The position numbers and the translations under genes were made by a program. From contig JAUKTV010000007.1 in the NCBI GenBank assembly GCA_030549205.1, forward strand, positions 186,001 through 250,000: a stretch of 64,000 nt of DNA, given 5' to 3'. The notes beneath the pieces are model-generated. The model was given only the letters and a program-made list of their open reading frames with translations, ran no database searches and had not been told where the DNA came from. Positions within the stretch are counted from its first letter, which is position 1. Each line of letters opens with the position of its first letter. Source of the DNA: Apiosordaria backusii (Eukaryota > Ascomycota > Sordariomycetes > Sordariales > Lasiosphaeriaceae). Shown piece after piece: positions 10,688 through 21,642 of the stretch.

Positions 10688-12393
10688 CTATGCGAATCGC
10701 TCGTTCTGGCGCCCGACTGCACTTGGGCTAGCAAACCCGTTCTGTTCTCCGCCCTCGCTCTTCAGGAGCTTCCTGCTTGCCGCATTATCATCATCTTCGT
10801 CATCAGTCATGAGACCATCCAGCTCAAACTCCGTGGCATCATGCACCCGTGTCTCGTCCCCACTGCGGGCATGCCCGTTGAGCGCAATCTTTGACTGCGG
10901 GTTCACCGCCCGATCGTAAACGTTGATGAACATCATGACTACCAAAAAGACCAGGAAGGCCAGGCTGTACATGATCAGAATGTATGCCACGGCGTCCATT
11001 CCCGATCCAGCGACAAACTCCATTTGCTCTTCAGTAGCACCCATGAACAAGAAGCCTGCAGCGTACAGAAGCTGTTTTCGTTGTTAGCAACATACCCCAA
11101 TGCATCACGCCAGGGATACTTACAAAAACGGGCACATATTGGAAGCTGTTGATCTGCGTCCCATCCTCCGAAACTGCCGCCTTGTCCTTCAGAACAAATG
11201 AAATCTCGATAATGCGGGTGACACCAACCGCCATCAAGGTATACCCAAAAGCCTGGTGAGTCATGGCACTGATCATCAGTTCTTGAGGATGCGCCGACAT
11301 GGCCCATCCTGTAATAAATATGACAAAGCCCGGAATGAAGTTGCGTTTGGGAGTGCCATCTCTGCCCTTGCTCAGCCAAACTCCAGCAAGCCCCGCGCTC
11401 CACCAAATGATTCCCATTGCCGTGTGTTGCCAATCGTTCTTGACCCATTCGGTTCCCCACCGGTGTTCAGTGAAGGTGTTGACGCAACCCCATGCAGCAA
11501 TAACAGCGCTGTCGAAGAACTCTTGGCTCCGCCCAGTCCGTCGTAACCAGAGCTGACCGACCAGCAGGACAATGGTGAGGAGGACGCCGTACGCAATGAA
11601 AGCGCTTCCCATGATGAAGTGGGCGGCGCATTGTCCCAGGTGATCTCCTTGGCAGAAGCCCAGCAGAGTAATGCCTCCGAACAGCATCTGGACCCATGAC
11701 AGCAGCGGGAACGCCTTTCCGTTAACGCTGTGAAGGATGCGAATGAAGGGGCGAATACGGCCGTGGATTCCTCGCTCGAGATGTAGCTTCAAATAGACGC
11801 CCAAGACGATTTGCGCAACCAGGAGAAAGAACAACGGTGTCGCGGCCTTGGCGTGGACATTTTTCTCGTTGAATTCGCGGCCTTTATGGAGGTGACCGAG
11901 GGCATAACCTAGCAGGGCAAGCGCGGTGCTGCCAACTTGTAATGGGACGTGCCAACGGCTCTTGATGATCTAGATGTGCGCGCCTCTTGTCAGCCCCTGC
12001 CTTTTCGGTTCTGGGTGGGTAAGGGTAAAAGAAAGGCCCCTGCTGCGCTATCAACTTACCCCAAGCACCATCCCCAAGGGGAACAGGATCCCAAATGTGA
12101 AGGTCTGTAGGAAGATGTGTATCCATAATGTTGTATCCTAGATACAAACCTGTCAGTAAAACTTGGCGCTCCATGTTCCAGAAAGTTTTTGTATTACAGG
12201 CCCAACATACAACTGGATCCATGGAGACGGTTGACCCCTCCGGGATGTTTTCCCCTCCGTGATGCCCATGCGAAAGCGCCATTGGGAGAAATGCAGCCGT
12301 CAGCGCGATTTTGGCGATAGAGGGAGAGATCCGAGGGACAAAGGGCAGTATTGACGAGGAGCCAATGCTCCTCGTCGCGGCGTGAAGAGTCAT
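10688..12393 (-). CDS. YTP1-like multispanning membrane protein
   Basis: Four exons (12393-12211, 12137-12060, 11969-11124, 11071-10688) with phase-0 introns give 496 aa. The exon joins recover continuous family sequence such as DTTLWIHIFLQTFTFGILFP and QYVPVFLLYAAGF. The N-terminus has a hydrophobic leader ending before HGHHGG, then the DUF2427 region. The C-terminal half matches the Ytp1 domain with many transmembrane helices and conserved HRWG, DWQHT and AHPQE-type blocks. It ends in an acidic, phospho-like cytosolic tail (DDEDDD). Yeast Ytp1p was named from cytochrome similarity, and its function is unresolved. An ATG 60 nt upstream (12453) is an alternative start. Confidence 0.85.
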
Positions 12394-13210
12394 GGTGAGG
12401 TTTCGGGAGGACAAGCAGCTTGCTGAACTTGCGCAACTTTGACACAAATGCACGGATCACTAGCGTCGAAAAGATCAGACGAAGACGGGCAATGACGTTA
12501 TCGACGTGATCGCGGTTCGTGGGGGACGAGGACAAGACAGGAACAAGGCAATTAGATGCCAGCCGGCGGTGGCCAAATGGTTATTATAAAGGGAGCATAC
12601 GGCGGCCGAGCAATGAGTGTTCTTGGAAAAAGGGATGGGCGTTTCAATCTGGCGTCTTCGGCATCGGAATCTTTTCCAAGTCCTTGGATTTCCTTGGACA
12701 CTCGGCGCTCATATCGACCAGTAACTGCTTCACCCCTGCAGTCGGGTACTCGCTCCTCGGCGTGTGGGAGAGACTGGGACGTCTGATTGGTCAAGTATGC
12801 ATGTTCGTGGGGCTCAATCTAACAGTTTCTGGGCAAGCCTGGGCGCCGGGACAGTGCTGGCTTGATCCACTGGATATGATGTTCGAGTCGGAAAATCTTG
12901 GGGATGGAAAACATCGCCAGTTGCTTCACAAAGTTTCTTGAAGTTGGTGTAAGTCGCACAAAGATCAACAGTTCGGTTATCGGTAATCTTACGCAGGTAC
13001 CGTCAGATTCGCAAAGGTACTTTGCAGCGGGAACTTCAATGACGGAAGTCTTGGCAGCCCTTACACAGCCGTCGGAGACACTGGGGGCACAGCAGACAAG
13101 CTTTGCGGCTTTCTTATTGATTACCCTAACCCGGAGATCGAACTACCTTTCCATCTCTCTCGACGACAACTTCAATCAATTCTGCAATTAGCTATTCATC
13201 ATATCATTAA
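12394..13210. other. Intergenic region
   Basis: About 0.8 kb between two minus-strand genes includes the YTP1-like promoter. The short frames are unconvincing and I see no structured element. Confidence 0.5.
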
Positions 13211-14428
13211 TTATTTCCCTTGGGCAGCAAGCTTCATATCGGCCTCCCATTCCCTCTGCATCTCGTCCGCAAACGCGTCATTGGTCAACACTCTCCACCC
13301 CACCAGGGCCATGCCTTTCCCGCACTCCACTGCTCTCGCGAACGCGTCCTCCGTCGCTGCCGCCACCGTGAATCCCTTGGTGTGGTTCGGCGAGCCTTCC
13401 TCCGTGTTGATGCCGAAGACACCGTGGAACCCGGGGCACTCATAGCAGACGTCTCCCATATCAGTGCTCCCAGCAAGGATGTCCTTCGGTTCGTCGTAGG
13501 AAACGGTCCCTTCCGGCATCGCCTCGATATATGCTTTGCACAATGACGCGCTTGGTCGAACATCAGCATATGAGTTGAGGGGCTCAGTATGCATTTGACA
13601 ACCGGTTGCAAGCGCAGCGCCCTCAAAGCACTTGAGCACTCGCTGCCACAGCGCTTCCGCCTGCGCGCGTGTTTGACTGCGGACGTAATATTCGACGCAG
13701 CAGTTGCCTGGTGTCACGTTGGGTCGCTCACCGGCGGATCTGAAGATGCCGTGGATTCGATCGTATGGACGAATTTGCTGGCGCAGCATGCTGATGGCAT
13801 TGTACGAGAGGCACACGGCATCGAGTGCATTCACTCCGTCCCACGGAGCAATGGCTGCATGCGACTCCTTTCCTGTGAAGTAGACGCGGAACTTGACGTT
13901 GGCCAACATGCGCACAAAAGAGACGCCCCGGATGTGTGATGGGAGGTTATGGCCTGGGCCCGGATGGACCATCAACGATGCCGAAGCTCCCTTGTAGGCG
14001 CCGGCTGCGATCAGCTTCAGTTTACCACCACCGCCTTCCTCAGCAGGAGTCCCCAAGAGACGCACACGACCTGGCAGGCCGGATGCCTTGAGAGCAGCTG
14101 CGACACCAAGGAACGAGGCGAAGGATGCTGAGGCGATCAAATTGTGACCGCAAGCGTGGCCGATGCCAGGAAGAGCGTCATACTCGGCATTGAAAATGAC
14201 AAGACGACCACCGGAGCCAAACTCGGCAGAGAAGGAGGTTTCAACGCCATAGGCATGAGGCGTCACGTTGAAGCCAAGTGAGGTCAGGAGGGTGACAAAG
14301 GCCTCGTGTGCTTTGTATTCTTCGTATGCCAGCTCTGGGTTGGAGTGGATTTGGTGGTTGATCGATGATATCTCGGAATTTCGAGCCTTGATCTCATTCT
14401 CGATCACAGAAGTCCACTGTTGCGCCAT
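13211..14428 (-). CDS. M20-family amidohydrolase (PM20D2/ACY1L2-like)
   Basis: Intronless, 405 aa from MAQQWTS. The zinc-peptidase fold is evident: GHACGHN (His95, metal ligand), GTPAEEGGGG (Glu130 base and Glu131 ligand), MVHPGPGH, the dimerisation-domain signature GKESHAAIAPWDGVNALDA, and a late PNHT histidine. The closest named relatives are PM20D2-type dipeptidases and N-acyl-amino-acid or aminobenzoyl-glutamate amidohydrolases, which cleave an amide off an amino acid. The substrate here is unknown. The frame stays open upstream to another ATG at 14593, but that extension has no family similarity and covers a TATATAAA element, so I reject it. Confidence 0.88.
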   Translation of the reverse strand: MAQQWTSVIENEIKARNSEISSINHQIHSNPELAYEEYKAHEAFVTLLTSLGFNVTPHAYGVETSFSAEFGSGGRLVIFNAEYDALPGIGHACGHNLIASASFASFLGVAAALKASGLPGRVRLLGTPAEEGGGGKLKLIAAGAYKGASASLMVHPGPGHNLPSHIRGVSFVRMLANVKFRVYFTGKESHAAIAPWDGVNALDAVCLSYNAISMLRQQIRPYDRIHGIFRSAGERPNVTPGNCCVEYYVRSQTRAQAEALWQRVLKCFEGAALATGCQMHTEPLNSYADVRPSASLCKAYIEAMPEGTVSYDEPKDILAGSTDMGDVCYECPGFHGVFGINTEEGSPNHTKGFTVAAATEDAFARAVECGKGMALVGWRVLTNDAFADEMQREWEADMKLAAQGK

Positions 14429-14882
14429 GGTGATAATGGTGGTGAGGATACCGCTGGTGTGGGCTGTCAAGACTGGAGGACCAAAGATGGTATCTGCCTG
14501 GATGAAATGGGACGAACGTTGCAGTTGGAAAGTCGTTTTATATAAAGTTCGGACAGAAGACAATTTGTGGACAACCTTCAACCGTCCTGCCAAGGTCTCT
14601 GCGAACGGCTCAAGTCAACACAAAGATCTGCCTTCGTTGATGCCCAGGTGGTCACATTCGATGGCTTTCCCTTGGCGCTCCCCGCCATGACAACCCCACC
14701 ATTCTGTGGTGGTGTCGGTAGCCCCAACCAATGGTGCGAGAGTGCGTTCAGGTCATCGAGATGGCGATTCGTTCAAGTCTTCCTGTCAAACTTGGATACC
14801 AACAATTTAATTGGATGTACCGAGACGCTCTACCAACCATAACCAGGAAGCAAGTCTCAACCATGAACTCAAACGCTGTTCG
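14429..14882. other. Intergenic region with promoter of the M20 gene
   Basis: This separates the minus-strand regulator from the minus-strand amidohydrolase. It contains the TATA-like element listed at 14537-14546 and no gene. Confidence 0.5.
14537..14546 (-). promoter_or_regulatory. TATA-like element upstream of the M20 amidohydrolase
   Basis: TTTATATAAA lies about 110 nt before the chosen ATG at 14428, a usual distance for a fungal TATA box. It rests on motif and spacing only. Confidence 0.4.
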
Positions 14883-16688
14883 TCATCCCCGCATCCCCCA
14901 CATGCCGAAACCAGCGCCTGGCGTGCTGAGACACGAGGCTTGAAAGATCTCGCGAATCTTGGCCATTCCAACCCTTGTCCCACCCTCCTGAAGCAGCAAG
15001 ACGCATCGCAATGCTTGGAGAAGACCTTCATCCTTCAATTCCCCCAGCACCCAGACCCGCTTAAACCGATCCGTCGTCTCGATTCCCGCCCAAAACAACG
15101 GCCATTGCATACGATCTGGCTGGTCTTGCCTGCCGGTGGCCAAGCTCTTTTGGATGAGCAACATCAAAGAGTCGACGGTGTCAGCAACCTTGACAGTTTC
15201 GGGTGAAGAGAAGGGCATGTTCTCTTCAGTCAAACTGCATCGGAAGTGGTAGATGCGGAGTGTATAAAAGTTGACGCCAGCCCAATCTGCATTCAACATC
15301 ACACGATCGCGGAACGCAGCGTTTGAAGCGGTCAGGCGCAGAACCGAACGAGGGCCTGGCTTCTTCTGCAAGGCCTGGATCTTGGCTTGGATTTCGTCGC
15401 TGGTCTCCGCGTCCAGGGGCAGCTTTTCGCCGGCGGCGTCGTTGACCTCTTGCACAAGGACCCATGTATCATGGATCATGTCAAGGGCACTCGAGTTCTT
15501 CATGTCATCCACCAGTTCATCATCGGGGTATCTTTCGGCCCAGAAAGATTCCAGGGTGCTCCTGGAAACTTGGTACAGGTTCAGCAGTGCTTGCCGAGAG
15601 GCTGCCGAAGTCAAAAGCTTCGCAATCCTGCCACCTTGCCCTTGCGCAGCTGCTTGGGCATCAACCCAAAAAAGCCATATCATGAGGCGGGCCAGCAGTG
15701 CCTTCTTCGCTTCCGGCCAGGCTGGATGTTGCACGTCTGTCGACGTTAACATATGATGAAGATTATAGACTCTCAGGTATTCCTCCATCATCTGGCTGAG
15801 CTCACTCAGCAGCATCCGGTTTCCTGCAAATTGGCGACGCTTCTGATGCAGATAGAGAAACCAGAAGCAAGACAACGCATTCAAGGGGTCTATTTCGCGA
15901 CTTCGAATCTCTTCTCCCAGCTGCTCATGGCCGAGGCGGTAGTGCTCATCGGCACGATCAAGCAACGAACCTTGGGTCCCCGTTCGCGACGCCATTTCAA
16001 TCTGCGTGGCTGCCAGGAGAAGATGTAAGACCGCTTTGCTTTCGCGAGCCGTCTCCCACAAGACAGCGTGCGTTGACCAATTGGGATTCTTCGCGCTGCC
16101 AAATCCGAAGGTGGCATCACTGCGATACCAAGCTAAGGCTTCACGCTCCGTTTGCGATGGCGAGATAGCCAAAGGCAGGGGGGCAAGAAGGCCATCGGAG
16201 CCGATATGCATATCCATCGTGGGTTCTGGGCACGGGACAGGGAACCATGGCATGTTGTTGAGGAAGGGGAAATTTAAACAGCCGAAATCTGGAAGAAAGT
16301 TGACGTCTGGGGCTATGGTAAGGTCGCTCGTTGATACATCGTCTTCCAGCCCCCAGGTGGGCGCCTGGGCTCCAATGAATTGGCTGTGTGTACTGTCGAT
16401 GGCGACACTAGCTGGAGCCAGAGGTCTCAGAGTCCGACTCTCCGCTTGCTGGGAATCTTGCGCTACTTCCCGGCTTTTTGGCAAAGGCGGAGGTGCCCAT
16501 TCACACCCCCTTTTCTGTTTGCTACATTCCAGACAAGCTGGTTTGGCTTCGTCGCACTTGACATGCCTGGCGCGGCAAGTCAAGCAGCCTTGATATCGAT
16601 GGTTAGTCAGCCTAGTGGCTAGACAGGTCTGCGAAGAATTCTTACCGGTTCTGGATCTGGTTGCGCGTTTCGGATGAGTGGAAGCCAT
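14883..16688 (-). CDS. Zn2Cys6 transcription factor
   Basis: Exons 16688-16646 and 16588-14883 flank a 57-nt intron (GTAAGA, GCTGACTAAC branch, TCAAG) and give 582 aa. Splicing joins RSRT directly to GCLTCRARHVKC, the classic zinc-cluster opening. Cysteines 16, 19, 26, 33, 36 and 43 fit CX2CX6CX6CX2CX6C. A basic N-terminus precedes it and a proline-rich linker follows. The remaining roughly 450 aa are helical and match the Fungal_trans_2 type of activation/regulatory region. It should be a nuclear DNA-binding regulator. It sits between an oxidoreductase and an amidohydrolase on the same strand, which are possible targets. The intron is a multiple of three without stops, so retention would insert 19 residues before the zinc cluster. 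Confidence 0.9.
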   Translation of the reverse strand: MASTHPKRATRSRTGKNSSQTCLATRLTNHRYQGCLTCRARHVKCDEAKPACLECSKQKRGCEWAPPPLPKSREVAQDSQQAESRTLRPLAPASVAIDSTHSQFIGAQAPTWGLEDDVSTSDLTIAPDVNFLPDFGCLNFPFLNNMPWFPVPCPEPTMDMHIGSDGLLAPLPLAISPSQTEREALAWYRSDATFGFGSAKNPNWSTHAVLWETARESKAVLHLLLAATQIEMASRTGTQGSLLDRADEHYRLGHEQLGEEIRSREIDPLNALSCFWFLYLHQKRRQFAGNRMLLSELSQMMEEYLRVYNLHHMLTSTDVQHPAWPEAKKALLARLMIWLFWVDAQAAAQGQGGRIAKLLTSAASRQALLNLYQVSRSTLESFWAERYPDDELVDDMKNSSALDMIHDTWVLVQEVNDAAGEKLPLDAETSDEIQAKIQALQKKPGPRSVLRLTASNAAFRDRVMLNADWAGVNFYTLRIYHFRCSLTEENMPFSSPETVKVADTVDSLMLLIQKSLATGRQDQPDRMQWPLFWAGIETTDRFKRVWVLGELKDEGLLQALRCVLLLQEGGTRVGMAKIREIFQASCLSTPGAGFGMWGMRG

Positions 16689-17358
16689 ATTCTTGGTCTT
16701 GGAGACGCGGTGTAAGCGTTTATCCGAGCTGGAAAGTCGGCGAGTTGCGTATGGTCAGTGACAGTGTCTCGATGAAAGTGGAGTTCATAATTCCTGTCAT
16801 CGGATCACTTACAGGTTTGAGTGGCGACCCAGTTTTTTATGTTGCTGTTCTCAATTTCGTTTCGTCTCGTTCATTATTTCTCTGGCAAGTCACTTGACAA
16901 TGATGGTGGCTTGCGGGGTTGCGCCTCGGTCGGCTTCGTTCTCAGAAAGCTGACCCCTCTTGGTCATGGTGTTGAAGTGTCGGCTCGACAGGCCAATCAC
17001 ATTACATCGTCGCGTGAGCTCACCAATCGCCTCGAGTCTTTTGCATGTCCTCTGCATGAACGAGACGACAGAGCTTGGGGGGCCATATTGGGTATGCAGC
17101 CGTTATCTATGGCTCAGACAATTCCAATTGCTGGGTCTGTGGTCTCCTTCTCTGTCTGTGGTCTATTGCTCACCGAGTAGAAACTGAACTCATGATCAAT
17201 TATGCAGTATGGTAGGCCTATGCCAAGATCGTGTTCACTATTTGCCAACAATTTCTTCTATTTTCTCTGCATCAACCACAAAGAGAGGTGGGTTACTTGG
17301 CTGGCTGGCTTGCCCCCCTCCACAAGTTCCACCCCTTCATTGGTCTCACTCTTCCCTA
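16689..17358. other. Intergenic region
   Basis: This holds the promoter of the zinc-cluster regulator and the 3' flank of the OYE-type gene. Nothing convincing was seen on either strand. Confidence 0.5.
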
Positions 17359-18725
17359 TCAAGACTTCTCTGTTCCCACGGCTCCAAGTGCTTGCATCTT
17401 CTTGGCGTGGAATTGCTAGGAATATGCGTCAGCCGTTACGTACGGTCATGGGGAGCCAGGGAGATAATGCGGTCTTAGCCGCCTGGAAAATAAGCACTTA
17501 CACTGTCAACACCAGCCCCGACAATCTTCAGCCGAGTCTTTTGCAAAAGCCACGGCACGGGAACAGTAACCCGCTTCAGCTTGGCGTCCTCATCCTTGAC
17601 CTCAGGATTCAAGATGACATTTCTAGGAAGCAAAGGGTCGAGAATCGCCGGTCTCGCCAACCCGACAAGATCGCAATCCCCCCTCCTCACCGCCTCCTCC
17701 ATCCCAAGTCTTGTGGTAAAACCTCCCGTCACCAGAAGCGGGATACCAGCCAGCTCCCTCTTGGCCACTTGAGCAAACTCTAAGAAAAACGCCTCCCTGG
17801 CTTTTGTGCTCTCGGAGACCGTCTCCCTCGGTCGAGGGTCTTCATAGCTACCACCGCTGATCTCGACAAAATCCAGCCCCGACTTGGCGATGAGTCGAAG
17901 TTGCTCAATGGTGTCGTCCATGCCCTTCTTGTCAGTTAGCTGGTGGTCAACGCTGTTCAGCTTCAACCCCACCGCAAACCCTGGGAACTCCTTCGTGGCT
18001 TCTCGAACAGCGGCTATGACTTCCAGCACGATCCTGGCTCTTTTTGCCGCTGTCCCGCCGTATTCATCGGTTCGCTGGTTAGAGGTAGGGGAGAGGAACT
18101 GGCAGAGGAGGTACCCATGCGCCGCATGTATCTCCACCCCCTGAAACCCAGCTTTGGCGACCACACGGGCGGAGAGGGCGAAGTTGCTGATGACATCCTG
18201 GATCTCTTTTGGGGTGATTTCCCTGGGAGAGGCGAAGAGCAGATTTCGGAGGAGGGCAGGGAGGAAACCAGGGCCAAGATCGAGAGGGATGGCGGAGGGG
18301 GCGAGGGTGGAGCCGAAAAGACCTCGGGTTTTGGAGGCGCCGCGGGGGGATTGCTTGCCTGGGTGGTTGAGTTGGACTATTACGGGTGTGTTGGGAGTGT
18401 CGAGGATGGGAGAGCGGAAGGAGTCAGCCCAGGATTTGAGGGAGGCGATGACGGTTTCGGAGGGGAGGGTGGGCTGATTGAGGAGGACGTCGCGAGGGCT
18501 GATGAGGTGGGCTGGGTCGATTGCTGTGGCGCCGGTGAGGATGAGGCCCCAGGAGCCGGTGGACCAGGCGGAGGAGATAGAGTTTAGTTGGGGGGTTGGG
18601 AGGTTTGTTTTGGGGTCTGCAACGCCTTCACCCATCGAGGCTTTGACGAGACGGTTGGGGACGGTGAGGTTGGAGACGGGGAGAGTTAGGGGTTGGCAGA
18701 GGAGGAGAGCAGGTGACGGGGCCAT
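17359..18725 (-). CDS. NADH:flavin oxidoreductase, old yellow enzyme family
   Basis: Exons 18725-17502 and 17415-17359 flank an 86-nt phase-0 intron (GTAAGT...TTCCTAG), giving 426 aa. The short second exon restores the expected C-terminal helix (QFHAKKMQALG). The FMN-binding TIM barrel is clear: VPNRLVKASM at the start, VQLNHPGKQ, EIHAAHGYLLCQFLSP with the substrate-binding pair His200/His203, then LVTGGF and GLARP phosphate-binding turns. The H-x-x-H pair is the YqjM-like variant rather than the H-x-x-N of yeast OYE1. Such enzymes reduce activated alkenes with NAD(P)H. The physiological substrate is unknown. No signal peptide is visible. Confidence 0.9.
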
Positions 18726-21642
18726 CTTTATTGTTGTCAGGTGGGAGAAATGGTTTTTCTGCGGGTGGTGAACGGTTCAGGAGGTTTGAGGGGGGTAGTA
18801 GTTGCGCAGTGGCTGGACTCAACAGATGGTGCACCTGTGTAGGCAGGTGAGGTGGTGTTTATATCCATGGTGGACTTGATCCCTCTTCATATATCGGGGG
18901 TGTATCATCGTTCCCGCCCAGGATTTCTGGCCACAGCCGCTGGAGGCTCGATCGCGACATTGGGCAATATGGTAGGGCCAGTCTTCGATCCTGAGAAATT
19001 ACCAAAGTGTCCGCTCGGGATGGGGTTTCTTCACCAACATTTGCCAGCGGACAAATGTTCCCCCCTTCCCGGTACACAAGATCTAAGCAAACTCTTATAT
19101 TCCGGAGACATTTCTACATAGTCCATGGCCCCCATGCTTTTTTTTGCGAGAGGTTGAGAGGTGTTGTGCTTGGGTAAGCCATCCCGGCCGCGCGCGAAGA
19201 ACCGCGCGGGTTCCATTTTGGGAATAGTCGCGCTCCAACCCCAGCCCTGACCACCACTTCCTCAACCTCCTCGATCTCCTCGGTATGCATGGTGGTGAGA
19301 ATTTTACTAAGATCAGACCATTGAGTTACTCTCAGTGGACTATTCTTCTCCGAGTATTGTTGATTTGCTGTTTATGCGAATAATGCGATGTTGATGTTGA
19401 GCAACTCTTAATCGTCCGCCCGTTCAAAGACCTTCAGTCCTCAGGCACTACACATTTGCTCATGGATATAAACACACCCGTGGTGCCTCAGGACTGTTGC
19501 TTGCAGACACTTGTCAGGTAGGAGCGCTCTCTTATGTACGCCCTTTCAAGCACTGTTAGTACCCCACAAGATTTTGCATACCAAAATCGTCCGCTCGACT
19601 ACCCTCCTTAACAGAAGTCTTTTCGGCAGTCATGTTAGCAACTGGGCGCCTTCCCCTTGCCGGCCGAGAGCTCTTCCTACAGCCTGCCGCTGCCAGTGAC
19701 GAACATGGAAACTGGCAGCCATGTCTCGTCTGACGGCAAGAGACAGTAAGTGTGACAGTAAAGTTGAATTGACAGTAAACCTAAATTGCTGCCGCGAGGA
19801 ATGTGTGGTGCCTGCCGTTGCTGATACAAGGGAAAGTCCGTATGTGTCTCGCACATCAAGCAATTTGCGTGCCTTCCTTCCATTTGATGCTGGCAGCAAC
19901 TGCTGTCATGTGATTGCCTTTAAGGTGCTTGACAGTAATATCAGAAGCTTGACAGCAAATGACATGCTCCTTCCTTATACAAGAAGCAACAAAGTAGTGC
20001 TTGCCTTTCAATAACAGAGCAAACCGCGAATTCTGAGAGTGGTTAGGCGCCTTCCCTTATTAAGGTTGTGCTGTCGAGTAAGGTAACTTCCGTACCTCAC
20101 AGTCTCTTTTGCTGCAGCCTGCTCGTCAGCTTATCCACCTAGGCAATGGAGACCGACCCTTCAAAATAGGCAACATAATTCTTTTCCACAGCATAACACA
20201 AAGTTGTGCAACACTAAAAATTCTCCGGATGTTTGATCCGACACGGCGGCTCATCTCTCAGCGACATGGCGTTCGGGTCCTTGGCTAAATGACGCTTGCT
20301 CTCTTGAGCCGGCACTCTTATTAACGGCTCATTGCCCACACGGCACCCCCACGACCCTTGTATTCCTCGGCCAATTTGAGAGCAACCAGATCCAACTTCA
20401 AGCCATCGTATCCATCGACACCCTTTCCGCACTATCACCCTCGAACGTGGCCAAGCGAAGATTAGCACATTGTCAAGCTTTGTTTTGTCCTACTCTTTTT
20501 GCAAGCTGCTGTCAAGGTCCCGTCACCCGACAAATACCACCTTGAACTTTGCGATTCTGCAATCTGCGGCCATGCTCACCGGGTAATTCCACCCGCGCAT
20601 TATAGAAATCGGATGAGGAATCATGCAGCCATCGACCATCCTGCGGCTGGCCAGTAGAGATCCGCCCGCTTACTGTCGCATGTAGGACCCAATAGGCAAT
20701 TGTCTCGAAGGCTTCGACGCATCGAACATCTGGAGTTTGCAACCCGTTACCTAGACCTGCTGCCAAGCGTTGCCACAAAGAGAAGACAGAGCCGCCATCT
20801 ATACCACCACATGGCAAGATCCGGAACAGACGCCCATTGCTACCCCAAGAATGCCTGTGCTTTACCACCCAGTACCGCCCGACTGGTTATGCGCGCATGA
20901 AAGAGGGAGGACACGGACAAACGCCACAAACACCGCGGCTCCATGGCGTGGCCCGCAACTGATATTGCTCCTCCCGAAGAGCCGTCATGCTCGGTCGGTA
21001 CCTCAATGGAAGATCGGCCGAAATCTCCTGTTGTCCCCCTGAAAGGCGCGTTTCTGATACTCCCCGTTTAAGGACTAACAAATGATGCTGCATCTCGAGA
21101 TTAATCCTCCGCGAATCTCCCCAGCTACCCCCAAAGGATCGACTGCCTCAGGGCCACATTAACTCTCGTTCCGAGCTCGTCTGTTGTTCGTTGCTCATAG
21201 CCTGCGAGCCTACCCTCAGCCCTGACCAGGTTAATTTATCGACAACCGGCAAAACGCTGGAGTGATCCGATTCAGGTGCTCACAGGATCTGAATGTCAGA
21301 ACGACAAGAAAATCAGATTTAAGTGTGGGGAGACCGCCATACGATCCAGGGGAAAAGATGGCGCCACTCCCATTACCAGTCTTTACCGCGGACCTGTCAA
21401 CCACCGTCTGAGGAAGCGGCTGACGAGCAAGACCTCGGCTCATCCCGTCGGTGAGTATATCTCGGCTTGCAGTTCCCCAGATTTTGAAGCCACTTCCCCA
21501 GGATCTTACCCCAGACGACGAGAAGCAAGCCCCGGAGATCTCCATCGGCGCCTCTTTGTGCCCCTGATTACAAAGCGTTCTGTCACACAGCTCGCCTGCG
21601 TCACGTTACAAGTCACAACATCTACCACAGATAGCTCATCTG
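18726..21642. other. Gene-poor 2.9-kb region
   Basis: No gene is supported. Frames up to about 170 codons occur on both strands but show no family motif or sensible splice context. The one structured patch is a set of GACAGTAA repeats near 19.74-19.96 kb. The last few hundred bases should contain the promoter of the flavoenzyme gene that follows. Confidence 0.5.
19742..19958. repeat. Cluster of GACAGTAA octamers
   Basis: GACAGTAA occurs at 19742, 19754, 19771 and 19931, and a variant GACAGCAA at 19951, all in the same orientation within about 220 bp. An 8-bp inverted pair TTGCTGCC/GGCAGCAA lies between them. This may be a regulatory-site cluster or remains of a small element. Chance is not excluded. 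Confidence 0.3.

Noticed and set aside
14429..14593. Upstream in-frame extension of the M20 amidohydrolase
   Set aside because: The extra 55 codons cover a TATA-like element and have no family similarity.
17943..18587. 214-codon plus-strand frame
   Set aside because: It lies antisense to the OYE-type gene and is explained by that gene's codon bias; glycine/glutamate-rich with no motif.
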